The notes under the pieces: generated by a model
Told to the model about the DNA's origin: nothing
The model's database searches: none
The model's input: only the letters and a program-made list of their open reading frames with translations
In this document: one piece after another, positions 7,292 to 19,396 of the stretch
How positions within the stretch are numbered: the stretch's first letter is position 1
Layout of the letters: each line of letters starts with the position of its first letter
Made by a program: the position numbers and the translations under genes
Assembly: GCF_013523055.1 (NCBI RefSeq)
Contig: NZ_JAAMQM010000006.1
Span: forward strand, 1 to 64,000
From: Pseudomonas capeferrum
Lineage (GTDB): Bacteria > Pseudomonadota > Gammaproteobacteria > Pseudomonadales > Pseudomonadaceae
Reading direction: 5' to 3'
Length of the DNA: 64,000 bases

Positions 7292-10147
7292 ATGACCCTC
7301 GAACTCGATACCGCCAACGAATTCATCGCCCGTCACATCGGCCCGCGCGCCGCCGATGAACAGGCCATGCTGACCGCCCTGGGCTTCGACTCGCTGGACG
7401 CGATGTCCGCCGCGGTCATTCCCGAAAGCATCAAGGGCACCAGCGTGCTCGATCTGGGCAATGGTCAGGGCGAGGCCGATGCCCTTGCCGCGCTGAAAGC
7501 GATCGCCGGCAAGAACCAGTTGTTCAAGAATTACATCGGCCAGGGTTACTACAACTGCCATATGCCCGCGCCCATCCTGCGCAACCTGCTGGAGAACCCG
7601 GCCTGGTACACCGCCTATACGCCCTACCAGCCGGAGATTTCCCAAGGTCGCCTGGAGGCGCTGCTCAACTTCCAGACCCTGATCAGCGACCTGACCGGCC
7701 TGCCGATCGCCAATGCCTCGCTGCTCGACGAGGCCACCGCCGCCGCCGAAGCCATGACGTTCTGCAAGCGCCTGAGCAAGAACAAGGGCAGCACGGCATT
7801 TTTCGCATCGATCCATTGCCATCCGCAGACGCTGGATGTCCTGCGTACCCGCGCGGAGCCACTGGGCATCGACGTCGTGGTCGGCGATGAGCGCGAGCTG
7901 ACCGATGTCGGCGCCTTCTTTGGTGCCCTGCTGCAGTACCCGGCGAGCAACGGCGAACTGTTCGACTATCGTGAGCTGGTCGGTCGCTTCCACGCCGCCA
8001 ATGCCCTGGTCGCCGTTGCCGCGGATCTGCTGGCCCTGACCCTGCTCACTCCTCCAGGCGAATTCGACGCCGATGTCGCGCTGGGCAGCGCCCAGCGCTT
8101 TGGTGTGCCGCTGGGCTTCGGGGGGCCGCACGCGGCCTACTTCGCTACCCGTGATACCTTCAAGCGCGACATGCCGGGCCGTCTGGTCGGCGTTTCCATC
8201 GACCGCTTCGGCAAGACCGCCCTGCGCCTGGCCATGCAGACTCGCGAACAGCATATCCGCCGTGAGAAGGCCACCAGCAACATCTGCACGGCCCAGGTGT
8301 TGTTGGCCAACATCGCCAGCATGTATGCCGTCTATCATGGCCCGGTCGGCCTCAAGCGCATCGCCGAACGTACCCATGCCCTGACCGCGATCCTGGCCAG
8401 CGGCCTGCAGGCGCTGGGCGTCGAGGTCGTGAACCAGGCGTACTTCGATACACTGACCCTGGCCACTGGCGACGCCACCGCCGCGCTACATGATCAGGCC
8501 CGCACGCAACGCTTGAACCTGCGCCAGATCGACGCCCGTCACCTTGGCCTGTCGCTGGACGAGACCAGCACCCGCGCCGACGTCGAGGGTCTCTGGAAGG
8601 TCTTCGCAGGCGACCGGACCCTGCCGGATTTCGACGCGTTGGCCGCAGGCGTCACCTCGCGCCTGCCGACAGACCTGCAGCGCCAGACGGCGTTCCTCGA
8701 GCACCCGGTCTTCAACCGCTACCACAGCGAAACCGAACTGATGCGTTACCTGCGTCGCCTGGCCGACAAGGACCTGGCACTGGACCGCACCATGATCCCG
8801 CTCGGCTCTTGCACCATGAAGCTCAACGCCGCCAGCGAGATGATCCCGGTGACCTGGGCCGAGTTCGGCAACCTGCACCCCTTCGCCCCCGTCGAGCAGA
8901 GCCAGGGTTACCGGCAATTGACCGACGAGCTGGAAGCCATGCTCTGCGCCGCTACCGGTTACGACGCGGTCTCGTTGCAGCCCAACGCCGGTTCACAGGG
9001 CGAATACGCCGGTCTGCTGGCGATCCGCGCCTACCATCGCAGCCGTGGCGACAGCCATCGCGACATCTGTCTCATCCCCTCTTCGGCTCACGGGACCAAC
9101 CCTGCCACCGCGCACATGGCCGGCATGCGCGTGGTGGTCGCCGCCTGCGACGCGCGTGGCAACGTCGACATCGAGGATCTGCGTAGCAAGGCCAGCGAAC
9201 ATCGCGAGCACCTCGCCGCGCTGATGATCACCTACCCCTCGACCCACGGCGTGTTCGAGGAAGCCATCGGCGATATCTGTGCGATCGTCCACGACAACGG
9301 CGGCCAGGTGTATATCGACGGCGCCAACATGAACGCGATGGTCGGCCTGTGCGCGCCGGGCAAGTTCGGCGGCGATGTCTCGCACCTGAACCTGCACAAG
9401 ACCTTCTGCATTCCCCATGGCGGTGGCGGCCCGGGTGTCGGCCCCATAGGCGTGAAGGCGCATCTGGCGCCCTTCCTTCCCGGACATGCCCAGCTGGACA
9501 ACAGGGAAGGCGCCGTTTGCGCGGCGCCGTTCGGCAGCGCGAGCATCCTGCCGATCACCTGGATGTACATTCGTATGATGGGCGGCGCGGGGCTCAAGCG
9601 CGCTTCGCAAATGGCGATCCTCAATGCCAACTACATCGCCCGGCGCCTGGAGGAGCACTATCCTGTCCTGTACACGGGCAGCAACAGCCTGGTGGCCCAC
9701 GAATGCATCCTCGACCTGCGACCGTTGAAGGACAGCAGCGGCATCAGCGTCGACGACGTGGCCAAGCGCCTGGTCGATTTCGGCTTCCATGCGCCGACCA
9801 TGTCCTTCCCGGTGGCGGGCACGTTGATGATCGAGCCGACCGAGAGTGAATCCAAGGAAGAACTGGACCGCTTCTGCGAGGCGATGATCCGGATCCGCGA
9901 AGAAATCCGCGATGTGGAAATCGGTAGCCTGGACAAGGAAGACAATCCGCTGAAGAACGCCCCGCACACGGCGGCCGAACTGGCGGGCGAGTGGACCCAT
10001 GGCTACAGCCGCGAGCAGGCGGTGTACCCCTTGCCGAGCCTGGTGGAAGGCAAGTACTGGCCTCCGGTCGGTCGTGTCGACAACGTCTTCGGCGATCGCA
10101 ACCTGGTCTGCGCGTGCCCACCGATCGAGAGCTACCAGGACGCTTGA
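7292..10147 (+). CDS. gcvP: Glycine dehydrogenase (decarboxylating), P protein
   Basis: A 951-residue single-chain P protein, the PLP enzyme that decarboxylates glycine and passes the aminomethyl group to lipoyl-GcvH. The N-terminal half ([17 protein letters not shown]) and the catalytic C-terminal half are both present; the PLP lysine is Lys703 in [16 protein letters not shown], and [11 protein letters not shown] precedes it. The full length matches the fused bacterial form. The start follows GAGGAACGACC. It lies between gcvH and sdaA in one transcription unit. Confidence 0.97.
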   Translation: MTLELDTANEFIARHIGPRAADEQAMLTALGFDSLDAMSAAVIPESIKGTSVLDLGNGQGEADALAALKAIAGKNQLFKNYIGQGYYNCHMPAPILRNLLENPAWYTAYTPYQPEISQGRLEALLNFQTLISDLTGLPIANASLLDEATAAAEAMTFCKRLSKNKGSTAFFASIHCHPQTLDVLRTRAEPLGIDVVVGDERELTDVGAFFGALLQYPASNGELFDYRELVGRFHAANALVAVAADLLALTLLTPPGEFDADVALGSAQRFGVPLGFGGPHAAYFATRDTFKRDMPGRLVGVSIDRFGKTALRLAMQTREQHIRREKATSNICTAQVLLANIASMYAVYHGPVGLKRIAERTHALTAILASGLQALGVEVVNQAYFDTLTLATGDATAALHDQARTQRLNLRQIDARHLGLSLDETSTRADVEGLWKVFAGDRTLPDFDALAAGVTSRLPTDLQRQTAFLEHPVFNRYHSETELMRYLRRLADKDLALDRTMIPLGSCTMKLNAASEMIPVTWAEFGNLHPFAPVEQSQGYRQLTDELEAMLCAATGYDAVSLQPNAGSQGEYAGLLAIRAYHRSRGDSHRDICLIPSSAHGTNPATAHMAGMRVVVAACDARGNVDIEDLRSKASEHREHLAALMITYPSTHGVFEEAIGDICAIVHDNGGQVYIDGANMNAMVGLCAPGKFGGDVSHLNLHKTFCIPHGGGGPGVGPIGVKAHLAPFLPGHAQLDNREGAVCAAPFGSASILPITWMYIRMMGGAGLKRASQMAILNANYIARRLEEHYPVLYTGSNSLVAHECILDLRPLKDSSGISVDDVAKRLVDFGFHAPTMSFPVAGTLMIEPTESESKEELDRFCEAMIRIREEIRDVEIGSLDKEDNPLKNAPHTAAELAGEWTHGYSREQAVYPLPSLVEGKYWPPVGRVDNVFGDRNLVCACPPIESYQDA

Positions 10148-10216
10148 AGCCCCTGTGAAGGGCGCCGCGTCCTGGAGGCGCGGCACCTTCGCGGCCGCCC
10201 ACACAGGAGCACCATC

Positions 10217-11593
<1,377 letters not shown>

Positions 11594-11616
11594 CCCATTC
11601 AATCAAGGAGTCACCG

Positions 11617-12738
11617 ATGTCCGAAACACTGCACAAGACCCCGCTGCACGCCCTGCACCTGGAACTGGGCGCGCGCATGGTGCCGTTTGCCGGCTACGAC
11701 ATGCCGGTGCAGTATCCCCTGGGCGTGCTCAAGGAGCACCTGCATACCCGTGAGCAGGCCGGACTGTTCGACGTTTCGCACATGGGCCAGATCCGCCTCG
11801 CCGGCAATGATGCCGCACGTGCCCTTGAAAGCCTCGTGCCAGTGGACATCGTCGATCTGCCGGTAGGCCTGCAACGCTATGCCATGTTCACCAACGAGCA
11901 AGGCGGGATTCTCGATGACCTGATGGTCGCCAACCTGGGCAATGACGAACTGTTGCTGGTGGTCAATGCCGCTTGCAAGGAGCAGGACCTGGCGCACCTG
12001 CGCACGCACATCGGTAATCGCTGCGAAATCACCCCGCTGTTCGAAGAGCGCGCCCTGCTCGCCCTTCAAGGCCCCGCGGCAGTGACGGTTCTGGCCCGCC
12101 TGGCCCCGCAGGTCGCCGACATGACGTTCATGCAGCTGCGTACGGTCGAACTGATGGGGACGGACTGTTACGTCAGTCGGTCGGGTTACACCGGGGAGGA
12201 TGGCTACGAGATTTCAGTACCGGCCAACGTTGCCGAGTCTCTGGCTCGCTGCCTGCTGGCCGAACCCGAAGTCCAACCGATCGGGCTGGGCGCACGGGAT
12301 TCGCTGCGCCTGGAAGCCGGTCTGTGTCTTTACGGCCATGACATGGATCAGCAGACCACGCCGGTGCAAGCCAGCCTGCTCTGGGCCATCTCCAAGGTTC
12401 GCCGCGCCGACGGCGCGCGCGCCGGGGGTTTTCCTGGCGCCGAGACGATCTTTGCCCAGCAGCGAGATGGCGTGGCACGCAAACGCGTCGGGTTGTCGCC
12501 TCAGGAACGTACACCGGTCCGCGAAGGCGCGGAAATTGTCGATGACCATGGACAAGCTGTCGGTATCGTCTGCAGTGGCGGGTTCGGACCTACCTGTGGC
12601 GCACCTGTTGCAATGGGCTACGTGGACGTTGAACATGCGGCGCTCGATACGCCGCTCTTTGCACTTGTACGGGGCAGACGAGTTGCTCTGAAAGTTAGCA
12701 AACTACCTTTTACGCCCCCGCGTTACCATCGGGGCTGA
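11617..12738 (+). CDS. gcvT: Aminomethyltransferase, glycine cleavage T protein
   Basis: A 373-residue folate enzyme that releases ammonia and makes 5,10-methylene-tetrahydrofolate from aminomethyl-GcvH. The N-terminal [17 protein letters not shown] and [10 protein letters not shown] segments and the central [16 protein letters not shown] and [20 protein letters not shown] blocks are intact, as is the C-terminal barrel ending in [12 protein letters not shown]. The ATG at 11617 follows AAGGAGTCACCG. Last gene of the operon, with a perfect 10-bp hairpin just after the stop codon. Confidence 0.96.
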   Translation: MSETLHKTPLHALHLELGARMVPFAGYDMPVQYPLGVLKEHLHTREQAGLFDVSHMGQIRLAGNDAARALESLVPVDIVDLPVGLQRYAMFTNEQGGILDDLMVANLGNDELLLVVNAACKEQDLAHLRTHIGNRCEITPLFEERALLALQGPAAVTVLARLAPQVADMTFMQLRTVELMGTDCYVSRSGYTGEDGYEISVPANVAESLARCLLAEPEVQPIGLGARDSLRLEAGLCLYGHDMDQQTTPVQASLLWAISKVRRADGARAGGFPGAETIFAQQRDGVARKRVGLSPQERTPVREGAEIVDDHGQAVGIVCSGGFGPTCGAPVAMGYVDVEHAALDTPLFALVRGRRVALKVSKLPFTPPRYHRG

Positions 12739-12745
12739 AGTCCGA

Positions 12746-12771
12746 CAAGTGTGCATCATATTGCACACTTG
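12746..12771 (+). terminator. Hairpin after gcvT
   Basis: CAAGTGTGCA (12746-12755) and TGCACACTTG (12762-12771) pair perfectly around a 6-base loop, starting 8 bases after the gcvT stop. Only TTATT follows, so termination may be weak; the perfect dyad could instead be a protein site. Confidence 0.5.
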
Positions 12772-13079
12772 TTATTCGATTTCGAACGCTTTCAATAACT
12801 TTCGAAAATGTCCGCGGGCTATGCGTCGTGCTTTCCAGGGAGCGCCCTGGAAATCTCCGATATGTTGCATGGCCATAGGCTTGTTTTTTTCGTCAGAGTT
12901 GGCGTAGAGTCATTTCACTGTGTTTGCATGGGTCTCAACAGTTCGTGACCTGGGCGTAGCGCCACGTTTTGCTACAACCCGTTCGACGTCTTACTTTCCT
13001 GCAACCAGCGCGGTAGTCTTTCCTCTCTATCGAGCGGAGACACTGTAATCACCCTTCAAGTTTGATAGGAAACAAGACA
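12772..13079 (+). promoter_or_regulatory. Promoter and long 5' leader of the cold-shock gene
   Basis: TTGTTT (12881-12886) and TAGAGT (12905-12910) with an 18-base spacer form a plausible promoter. Transcription from it would give a leader of about 165 bases, a length typical for csp mRNAs, whose leaders respond to temperature. The ribosome site is TAGGAAACAAGACA before the ATG. Nothing else is evident in this 308-base stretch. Confidence 0.4.
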
Positions 13080-13292
13080 ATGAGTCAGCGTCAGAACGGT
13101 ACCGTCAAGTGGTTCAACGACGAGAAAGGTTATGGTTTCATCACTCCAGAGAGCGGTCCGGATCTGTTCGTGCACTTCCGCGCTATCCAGGGGAACGGCT
13201 TCAAGAGCCTGAAAGAGGGCCAGAAGGTCACCTTCGTCGCCGTGCAAGGCCAGAAGGGCATGCAGGCTGATGAAGTTCAGGCCGAAGGCTAA
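13080..13292 (+). CDS. Cold-shock domain protein (CspA family)
   Basis: A 70-residue single cold-shock domain. RNP1 (KGYGFITP at about 18-25) and RNP2 (LFVHFRAI at about 33-40) are both intact, so it should bind single-stranded RNA and DNA as an RNA chaperone. The start at 13080 gives [17 protein letters not shown]; the ATG 18 bases earlier has no ribosome site. Monocistronic, with a long leader before it and a strong terminator after it. Pseudomonas genomes carry several csp genes, so no specific symbol is given. Confidence 0.93.
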   Translation: MSQRQNGTVKWFNDEKGYGFITPESGPDLFVHFRAIQGNGFKSLKEGQKVTFVAVQGQKGMQADEVQAEG

Positions 13293-13305
13293 GTTTTCTT
13301 CAGAA

Positions 13306-13336
13306 AGCCCTTGCTGGTAACAGCAGGGGCTTTTTT
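13306..13336 (+). terminator. Rho-independent terminator of the cold-shock gene
   Basis: AGCCCTTGCTG (13306-13316) pairs with CAGCAGGGGCT (13321-13331) through one G-U pair around a GTAA loop, followed by a run of T to 13336. Confidence 0.9.
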
Positions 13337-13385
13337 GTGCCTGCGATTCCGTAGAATGTGCATTTTGCCATCCGGAGCTGCGCGT

Positions 13386-13880
13386 ATGCCCAAGTCATTG
13401 CTCAATCCCCAAGGCGACTTCCAGCCGGTAGGCCTGGGTCGTCGCCTGGCGGCGGTGTTCTACGACTTTCTGTTGTGTACAGCGTTGCTGATAGTGACCA
13501 CCGGGGTCTACAAGGTGGTCCAGATGGCGGTCATCGGACAGGAGCGCATGCGAGCGTTGACAGAGGCTGGGGCATTGGATGGAGATCCATTGCTGTCGAC
13601 GTTGTTGCTGTTTGTATTGTTCGGATTCTTTGCCAAGTTCTGGACTCATGGAGGGCAGACGCTGGGGATGCAGGTATGGGGAGTACGGGTGCAGAACGCG
13701 GATGGCAGCGCGATCAGTCTGTGGCAGGCGTTGTTGAGGTTTGTCGTGGGAATTGCTTCGTGGTTATGTTTTGGGCTGGGGTTCTTGTGGATACTGTGGG
13801 ATAAGCGCAAGCGGGGGTGGCACGATATCTATTCGGAAACGGAGTTGGTAAGGGTTCCGAAGCGGGGAAGTAGCAAATAG
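13386..13880 (+). CDS. RDD family membrane protein
   Basis: A 164-residue integral membrane protein starting MPKSLLNPQGDFQPVGLGRRLAAVFYDFLL; the R-AAxxYD pattern near residue 20 and the GQTLGMQVWGVRV segment near 97 are those of RDD-domain proteins. Three hydrophobic segments lie at about 22-45, 70-88 and 122-142. A final DKRKRGWHDIYSET motif is typical. Function is not established for this branch; some RDD proteins affect ion or osmotic tolerance. The ATG at 13386 follows GGAG with a 9-base gap; earlier in-frame TTG codons lie in the csp terminator and were rejected. Confidence 0.8.
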   Translation: MPKSLLNPQGDFQPVGLGRRLAAVFYDFLLCTALLIVTTGVYKVVQMAVIGQERMRALTEAGALDGDPLLSTLLLFVLFGFFAKFWTHGGQTLGMQVWGVRVQNADGSAISLWQALLRFVVGIASWLCFGLGFLWILWDKRKRGWHDIYSETELVRVPKRGSSK

Positions 13881-13959
13881 TTTTTAATCCCCCGTATAGA
13901 TACAAGCCCACAGTGCCGTTGCCGTTGATCTTGCCTTGGCTTTTGCTTTTGATCTTGAT

Positions 13960-14190
13960 CTACCGCCCCATTCCAGCAGGCCGAACGGAGGTGTCATGGA
14001 GGGGGCCGGGCGCAGCCCCTCTGGCGAAGCCGGAGCGCCGTACGGAGGGCTTTAGCCCATAGTCGGCGGAGCCCCCGAAGTGGCGCCGGAGTGAGGGAAC
14101 CCGTAGCGAAGCGGAGGGGCCATGGTGGGGCAGATTTTTTTGGTTACTTTTTTCATCGTTTGGAAAAAAGTGACCCGCCGTAAGGGCGGA
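13960..14190. repeat. Probable dispersed intergenic repeat with terminator-like hairpin
   Basis: A compact non-coding block with short GC-rich inverted segments (CCGGAGCGCCG, GGGCTTTAGCCC) runs into GGGGCAGATTTTTTTGG and a hairpin, then CCGCCGTAAGGGCGG. I recall very similar text between many genes in P. putida-like genomes, so this is probably a dispersed repeat, but no second copy lies in this window. It separates the convergent RDD and lptG genes. Confidence 0.5.
14143..14174. terminator. Bidirectional terminator-like hairpin in the repeat
   Basis: GTTACTTTTTTC (14143-14154) pairs with GAAAAAAGTGAC (14163-14174) with one G-T pair and an 8-base loop. The stem itself carries T runs on both strands, and T7 precedes it. 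It could end transcripts of the convergent neighbours. Confidence 0.45.
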
Positions 14191-14411
14191 AAGGTGAGTA
14201 TGAGCCCCTATCGCCAATGGATATTCACCCCATATAAGTGCCCCAGCGACGGTAAGTGGCATTATGAAATAAATAGCAATAGCAACAGTTGTTACTGGAA
14301 TAATGATGATGGAAATAATGAATCAATTATCCGAAAAACAAAACCCGGACTAGGGAGCCAAAACGCGTCGGACCAGGACAGCCCAACGCGCCAGAGCATC
14401 CAACAACCGTA
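14175..14411. other. AT-rich gap with an unsupported Asn-rich reading frame
   Basis: Between the repeat and the end of lptG the base composition drops sharply, especially 14230-14340. A plus-strand frame from ATG 14200 reads MSPYRQWIFTPYKCPSDG, then an Asn/Ser-rich stretch, and runs 94 bases into lptG antisense to stop at 14505. It has no ribosome site I trust and no family resemblance. I leave it unannotated as a gene. Confidence 0.4.
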
Positions 14412-15473
14412 TTACCCCGCCCTACGCAACAACCAAACCCCCGCCAACGCGCATATCCCCGCGGGAATGACCACCGCCAACAACGGTGGGAATCCAAAGA
14501 CCTGACTGGAAGGCCCAAGCAAATCCTGCCCGATCCGGAAAACGAAACCGACCAGAACACCGGTAAAGACCCGCTGCCCCAACGTCACGGACCGCAGCGG
14601 CCCAAAGATGAACGAAATGGCCATCAACACGAGCGCCGCGGTCACCGCCGGTTGCAGCACCTTGGTCCAGAATGCCAACCAGTACCGCGCATTGTTCAAA
14701 CCCTGGTCGCCAAGATAATGGATGTAATCCCATAGACCAGTGATGGAAAGCGATTCAGGAGAGAGGACCACCGTATTGAGCAACTGCGGCGACACCGTGA
14801 CATCCCAGCGCTCTTCAGGGCTGTTGATCACCTCGGTGCGGTCCCCCCGGAAGTACGTGGTGCTCACGTCGCTCAACATCCAGTGATCATCCTGGTACTG
14901 CGCGCGTCGGGCGAAACTCGAGGCGAGCATGTTGCGATCGTTGTCGAAACGGTAACGCGTCACCCCAAGCAGCAGTCCATTGGGCTGAACCGAGTTGATG
15001 TGCACGAACTCGTCGCCCTGGCGATGCCACATACCCCGCTTGGAACTCTGCGATTCGCCGCTCCCCTGGGCCAGCGAGCGCTCGGCCTGGGCCTTGTTCT
15101 CGGTGACCGGGGCCAGGTATTCGCCAATCAACAGACCGACCAGCATCAATACCAGCATGGGCTTCATGACGGCCCAGACAATGCGCCCGATGGATACCCC
15201 GGCTGCCCGCATGATCGTCAGCTCGCTGCTGCTGGCCAGGCTGCCCAGACCGATCAGGCAGCCGATCAGCGCCGCCATCGGCAGCATGTCGTAAAGACGT
15301 CGTGGCGCAGTCAGGAGAACGAAGACGCCCGCGTCCATGAGGGTGTAAGTGTCGCTCAGGTCGCCCATCTCATCGATGAAGGCGAACAGGGAAGCAAGAC
15401 CGAGGATGATCCCCAGTACCGCGATGATCGCCACCAGGACGCTCTTGCCGATATAGCGATCCAGTTTAACCAC
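14412..15473 (-). CDS. lptG: LPS export permease LptG
   Basis: 353 residues, inner membrane subunit of the LptB2FG transporter that lifts lipopolysaccharide from the inner membrane. Three N-terminal membrane segments (KSVLVAIIAVLGIILGLA at about 9-26, then about 58-80 and 96-115), a large periplasmic beta-jellyroll, and three C-terminal segments are visible. The start is a GTG at 15473 (VKLDRYIGKS) with CGGAGG upstream, overlapping the end of lptF by 8 bases, which indicates translational coupling. The ATPase LptB and bridge proteins LptC/LptA are encoded at 37215-39027. Confidence 0.93.
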   Translation of the reverse strand: MVKLDRYIGKSVLVAIIAVLGIILGLASLFAFIDEMGDLSDTYTLMDAGVFVLLTAPRRLYDMLPMAALIGCLIGLGSLASSSELTIMRAAGVSIGRIVWAVMKPMLVLMLVGLLIGEYLAPVTENKAQAERSLAQGSGESQSSKRGMWHRQGDEFVHINSVQPNGLLLGVTRYRFDNDRNMLASSFARRAQYQDDHWMLSDVSTTYFRGDRTEVINSPEERWDVTVSPQLLNTVVLSPESLSITGLWDYIHYLGDQGLNNARYWLAFWTKVLQPAVTAALVLMAISFIFGPLRSVTLGQRVFTGVLVGFVFRIGQDLLGPSSQVFGFPPLLAVVIPAGICALAGVWLLRRAG

Positions 15474-16581
15474 GGGCCACCTCCGCACGACGCGAAGCCA
15501 GCTTCAGGCGCAAGGGCTCCCAGTACAACAGGGCCAGGCCTATCAACAGGAACAGGCCATGCACCCACCACATGCCCAGGGCGATCGGTAACTTGCCCTT
15601 TTCCAGGGCGCCACGTACGGAAATCAGCATCGTAAGGTAAGCCATGTACAAGAGAATCGCTGGCAACAGCTTGAGGAAACGGCCCTGGCGCGGGTTGACC
15701 CTGGCCAGTGGGACCGCCATCAGGGTAACGATGAACACCAGCAAGGGCAGCGACAGGCGCCACTGAAGCTCGGCACGCTCACGCAGATCCTCCGCGCCCA
15801 GCAGTTGCGAAGTGGGGATGGCTTCGCGCTCGGTCACTTCCTGGCTGACTTCCGGCTTGGGCAGCAGGACACCATAGGTGTCGTACTTGATCGCACGGTA
15901 ATTGGCCTGGCCAGGATTGCCGTCATAGCGATAGCCGTTCTCGAGGATCAGGTAGCGGTTGCCATCGGCCTGGACTTCCTGATGGCCTCTTTCGGCGACC
16001 AGTACGGACGGGGCGCGATCCTTGGTCTTGTCCTGGCTGAAGCGTTTCTCGGAAATGAACACGCCACCGAGCTTGGCCCGGTCATCGGAGAGTTCCTGGG
16101 TATAGGTGACCCGCGTACCGTCGCGCAGGGTCTGGAAGCGACCCGGGACGAGCGTGTCGAATTCGGTCAACGCATCCTGCTGGTTGATGATCTGCTGAAC
16201 CTGTGCCACGCCCTGTGGCGCCAGACTCAGGCTCAGCCAGGCGACCAGCAGTGCGACCAGGGTCGCAGGCGCCAGGGTCATGCCCAGCAGCCGCTGCTGG
16301 CTCATGCCGGTGGCCGAAAGCACGGTCATCTCGCTTTCGAGATAGAGTCGGCCATAGGCCAGCAGGATGCCGAGGAACAGGCCCAAGGGCAGGATCAGCT
16401 GCAGGAAACCGGGCAGACGGAAGCCCATGATCATGAACAGCACGCCCGGATCGAGTGCGCCTTGGGCCGCCTGGGCCAGGTACTTGATGAAGCGCCCGCT
16501 CATGATGATCACCAGCAGCACTGCGCTGACGGCGCTCAAGGTCACGAGGACCTCGCGAGACAGATATCGAAAGACGATCAA
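15466..16581 (-). CDS. lptF: LPS export permease LptF
   Basis: 371 residues from TTG 16581, giving MIVFRYLSREVLVTLSAVSA. AGGAG lies at a proper distance from this TTG but abuts the GTG at 16590, so TTG is preferred. LptF pairs with LptG as the transmembrane half of the LPS extractor. N-terminal membrane segments (about 12-32, 55-78, 98-118), a periplasmic jellyroll region and three C-terminal membrane segments ending with a polar tail are present. Divergent from pepA, with 288 bases between the two starts. Confidence 0.92.
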   Translation of the reverse strand: MIVFRYLSREVLVTLSAVSAVLLVIIMSGRFIKYLAQAAQGALDPGVLFMIMGFRLPGFLQLILPLGLFLGILLAYGRLYLESEMTVLSATGMSQQRLLGMTLAPATLVALLVAWLSLSLAPQGVAQVQQIINQQDALTEFDTLVPGRFQTLRDGTRVTYTQELSDDRAKLGGVFISEKRFSQDKTKDRAPSVLVAERGHQEVQADGNRYLILENGYRYDGNPGQANYRAIKYDTYGVLLPKPEVSQEVTEREAIPTSQLLGAEDLRERAELQWRLSLPLLVFIVTLMAVPLARVNPRQGRFLKLLPAILLYMAYLTMLISVRGALEKGKLPIALGMWWVHGLFLLIGLALLYWEPLRLKLASRRAEVARG

Positions 16582-16797
16582 ACCAGACACTCCTGGTGTT
16601 GTCAGGGGCGGATGCCGAACGTTGCATTCGGACAGCCAAGATCAATGCCGGTTCGCCAGGGGCGAACCTCCATGTAAAGTGCGCGCATTATCCTGTGATT
16701 GGCTGCCCCTGTCACGGGCGGCGCATGATGGCGCACATCGGGGTTGTCATCGCTGCCGCCAGGGGCTCAAACTGGCAGCTTTTCCACTGGCACGTGA

Positions 16798-18363
<1,566 letters not shown>

Positions 18364-18410
18364 AGCCCTGGTGCCGACGGTGCCCTGCGCCGTCGGCCGG
18401 CAGATCGAAC

Positions 18411-18842
18411 ATGAGCAAAGCTGACTTCTATATCCTGCCCACCGACTCCCTGTCGGCGCGCCTGGATTTCGCCTGCAAGCTGTGCGAAAAAGCCTGGCGT
18501 CTCGGTCACAAGGTCTACCTGCACTGTCAGGATGCCGACCAGCGCAGCGAGCTGGACGCCCGGCTCTGGCACTTCAAGGGCGAAGCCTTCGTGCCGCACG
18601 ACCTCGCGCAGGCCCATGCGGATGCCCCGGTCGTCCTGGGTATCGGCGATGATGCCGGCGAGCATCGCGACCTACTGATCAACCTCGGCACAGAGGTGCC
18701 AACGTTCGTCGGCCAGTTCGAGCGCGTCGCCGAAATCGTCGTCGAGGATCCGGCCATCCGCCAGTCGGCTCGCGAGCGATTCCGCTTCTACCGTGAACAG
18801 GGCTATGCTCTGCAAGACCACCGCTTACAGCGACTTGGATGA
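18411..18842 (+). CDS. holC: DNA polymerase III chi subunit
   Basis: 143 residues starting MSKADFYILPTDSLSARLDFACKL, the HolC pattern. Chi links the clamp loader to single-stranded DNA-binding protein during replication. Conserved features include CKLCEKAWRLGHKVYLHC near 23-40 and the LWHFKGEAFVPHD segment near 55-67. Start ATG 18411 lies 47 bases after pepA. The stop overlaps the next start as ATGA, so the downstream gene is translationally coupled. The pepA-holC-valS order is conserved in many gammaproteobacteria. Confidence 0.93.
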   Translation: MSKADFYILPTDSLSARLDFACKLCEKAWRLGHKVYLHCQDADQRSELDARLWHFKGEAFVPHDLAQAHADAPVVLGIGDDAGEHRDLLINLGTEVPTFVGQFERVAEIVVEDPAIRQSARERFRFYREQGYALQDHRLQRLG

Positions 18843-19216
18843 CGATGGACAAGCCCACTGCCCTACCCCACTCCGCCCATCTGCTCGACGACCTCGAGTC
18901 GATTCGCCAGCTGCTGGGCGACGCCGACCTGCAGCCGCCGCTGCTGACCGAGACGGTCGAGCAGGTTCCCGTTCTACGGGATGAACCTTCCGCGCCGTCG
19001 GCCATGTCGGCCATGGCCGAATCTGGCCGCCCTTCTTCCGAGGACTCTCAGTCTCGCCGCCAGGACACCTTGCTGCACCTGGACGAAGAGCTGCGCGCCG
19101 CCGCGCGGTTGATCATGCAGGACGTGATCAACGACTTCACCCCCCACATCGAGACCGAAATCAAGCGCCGTCTCGATGCACGCCTGGAGCGAATGCTCAA
19201 GCGTTCGTCCGATTAG
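18839..19216 (+). CDS. Conserved protein of unknown function between holC and valS
   Basis: A 125-residue acidic protein (MTMDKPTALPHSAHLLDDLESIRQLL) overlapping holC by 4 bases. The central part (about 45-70) is Ser/Pro/Ala rich and probably disordered. The C-terminal third is helical and charged (EELRAAARLIMQDVINDFTP, then a basic tail with RLDARLERMLKRSSD). A second possible start is the ATG at 18845. It is a regular resident of this locus in Pseudomonas as far as I recall, but no function is known. Coupling to holC suggests coordinated expression. Confidence 0.75.
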   Translation: MTMDKPTALPHSAHLLDDLESIRQLLGDADLQPPLLTETVEQVPVLRDEPSAPSAMSAMAESGRPSSEDSQSRRQDTLLHLDEELRAAARLIMQDVINDFTPHIETEIKRRLDARLERMLKRSSD

Positions 19217-19396
19217 CACGGCTTCCGGCTTCCAGGATCGGTGCGCCGACCCTGGTCTGCTCGACGAGGCCTGCAGGCCTCGCCAGTGCGCCGGATCGTT
19301 CATGCTGACCTCCCGCGCGGGCCTGTCGCTTGATGGTTGCCCCTTGGTTTATACTTCCCGGCTTTCCTGAATAAATGCCATAGGGTCCCGCCGCGC

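Noticed and set aside
12746..12771. gcvT hairpin as a glycine riboswitch or regulatory RNA
   Set aside because: It lies after the operon, is a simple 10-bp stem, and no aptamer-like structure was evident.
14122..14505. 127-codon plus-strand frame starting MVGQIFLVTFFIVWKK
   Set aside because: The first part is translated repeat and hairpin sequence and the last part is antisense to lptG; no credible ribosome site.
19333..19372. valS promoter TTGATG / TATACT
   Set aside because: Spacer is only about 14 bases, too short to call.
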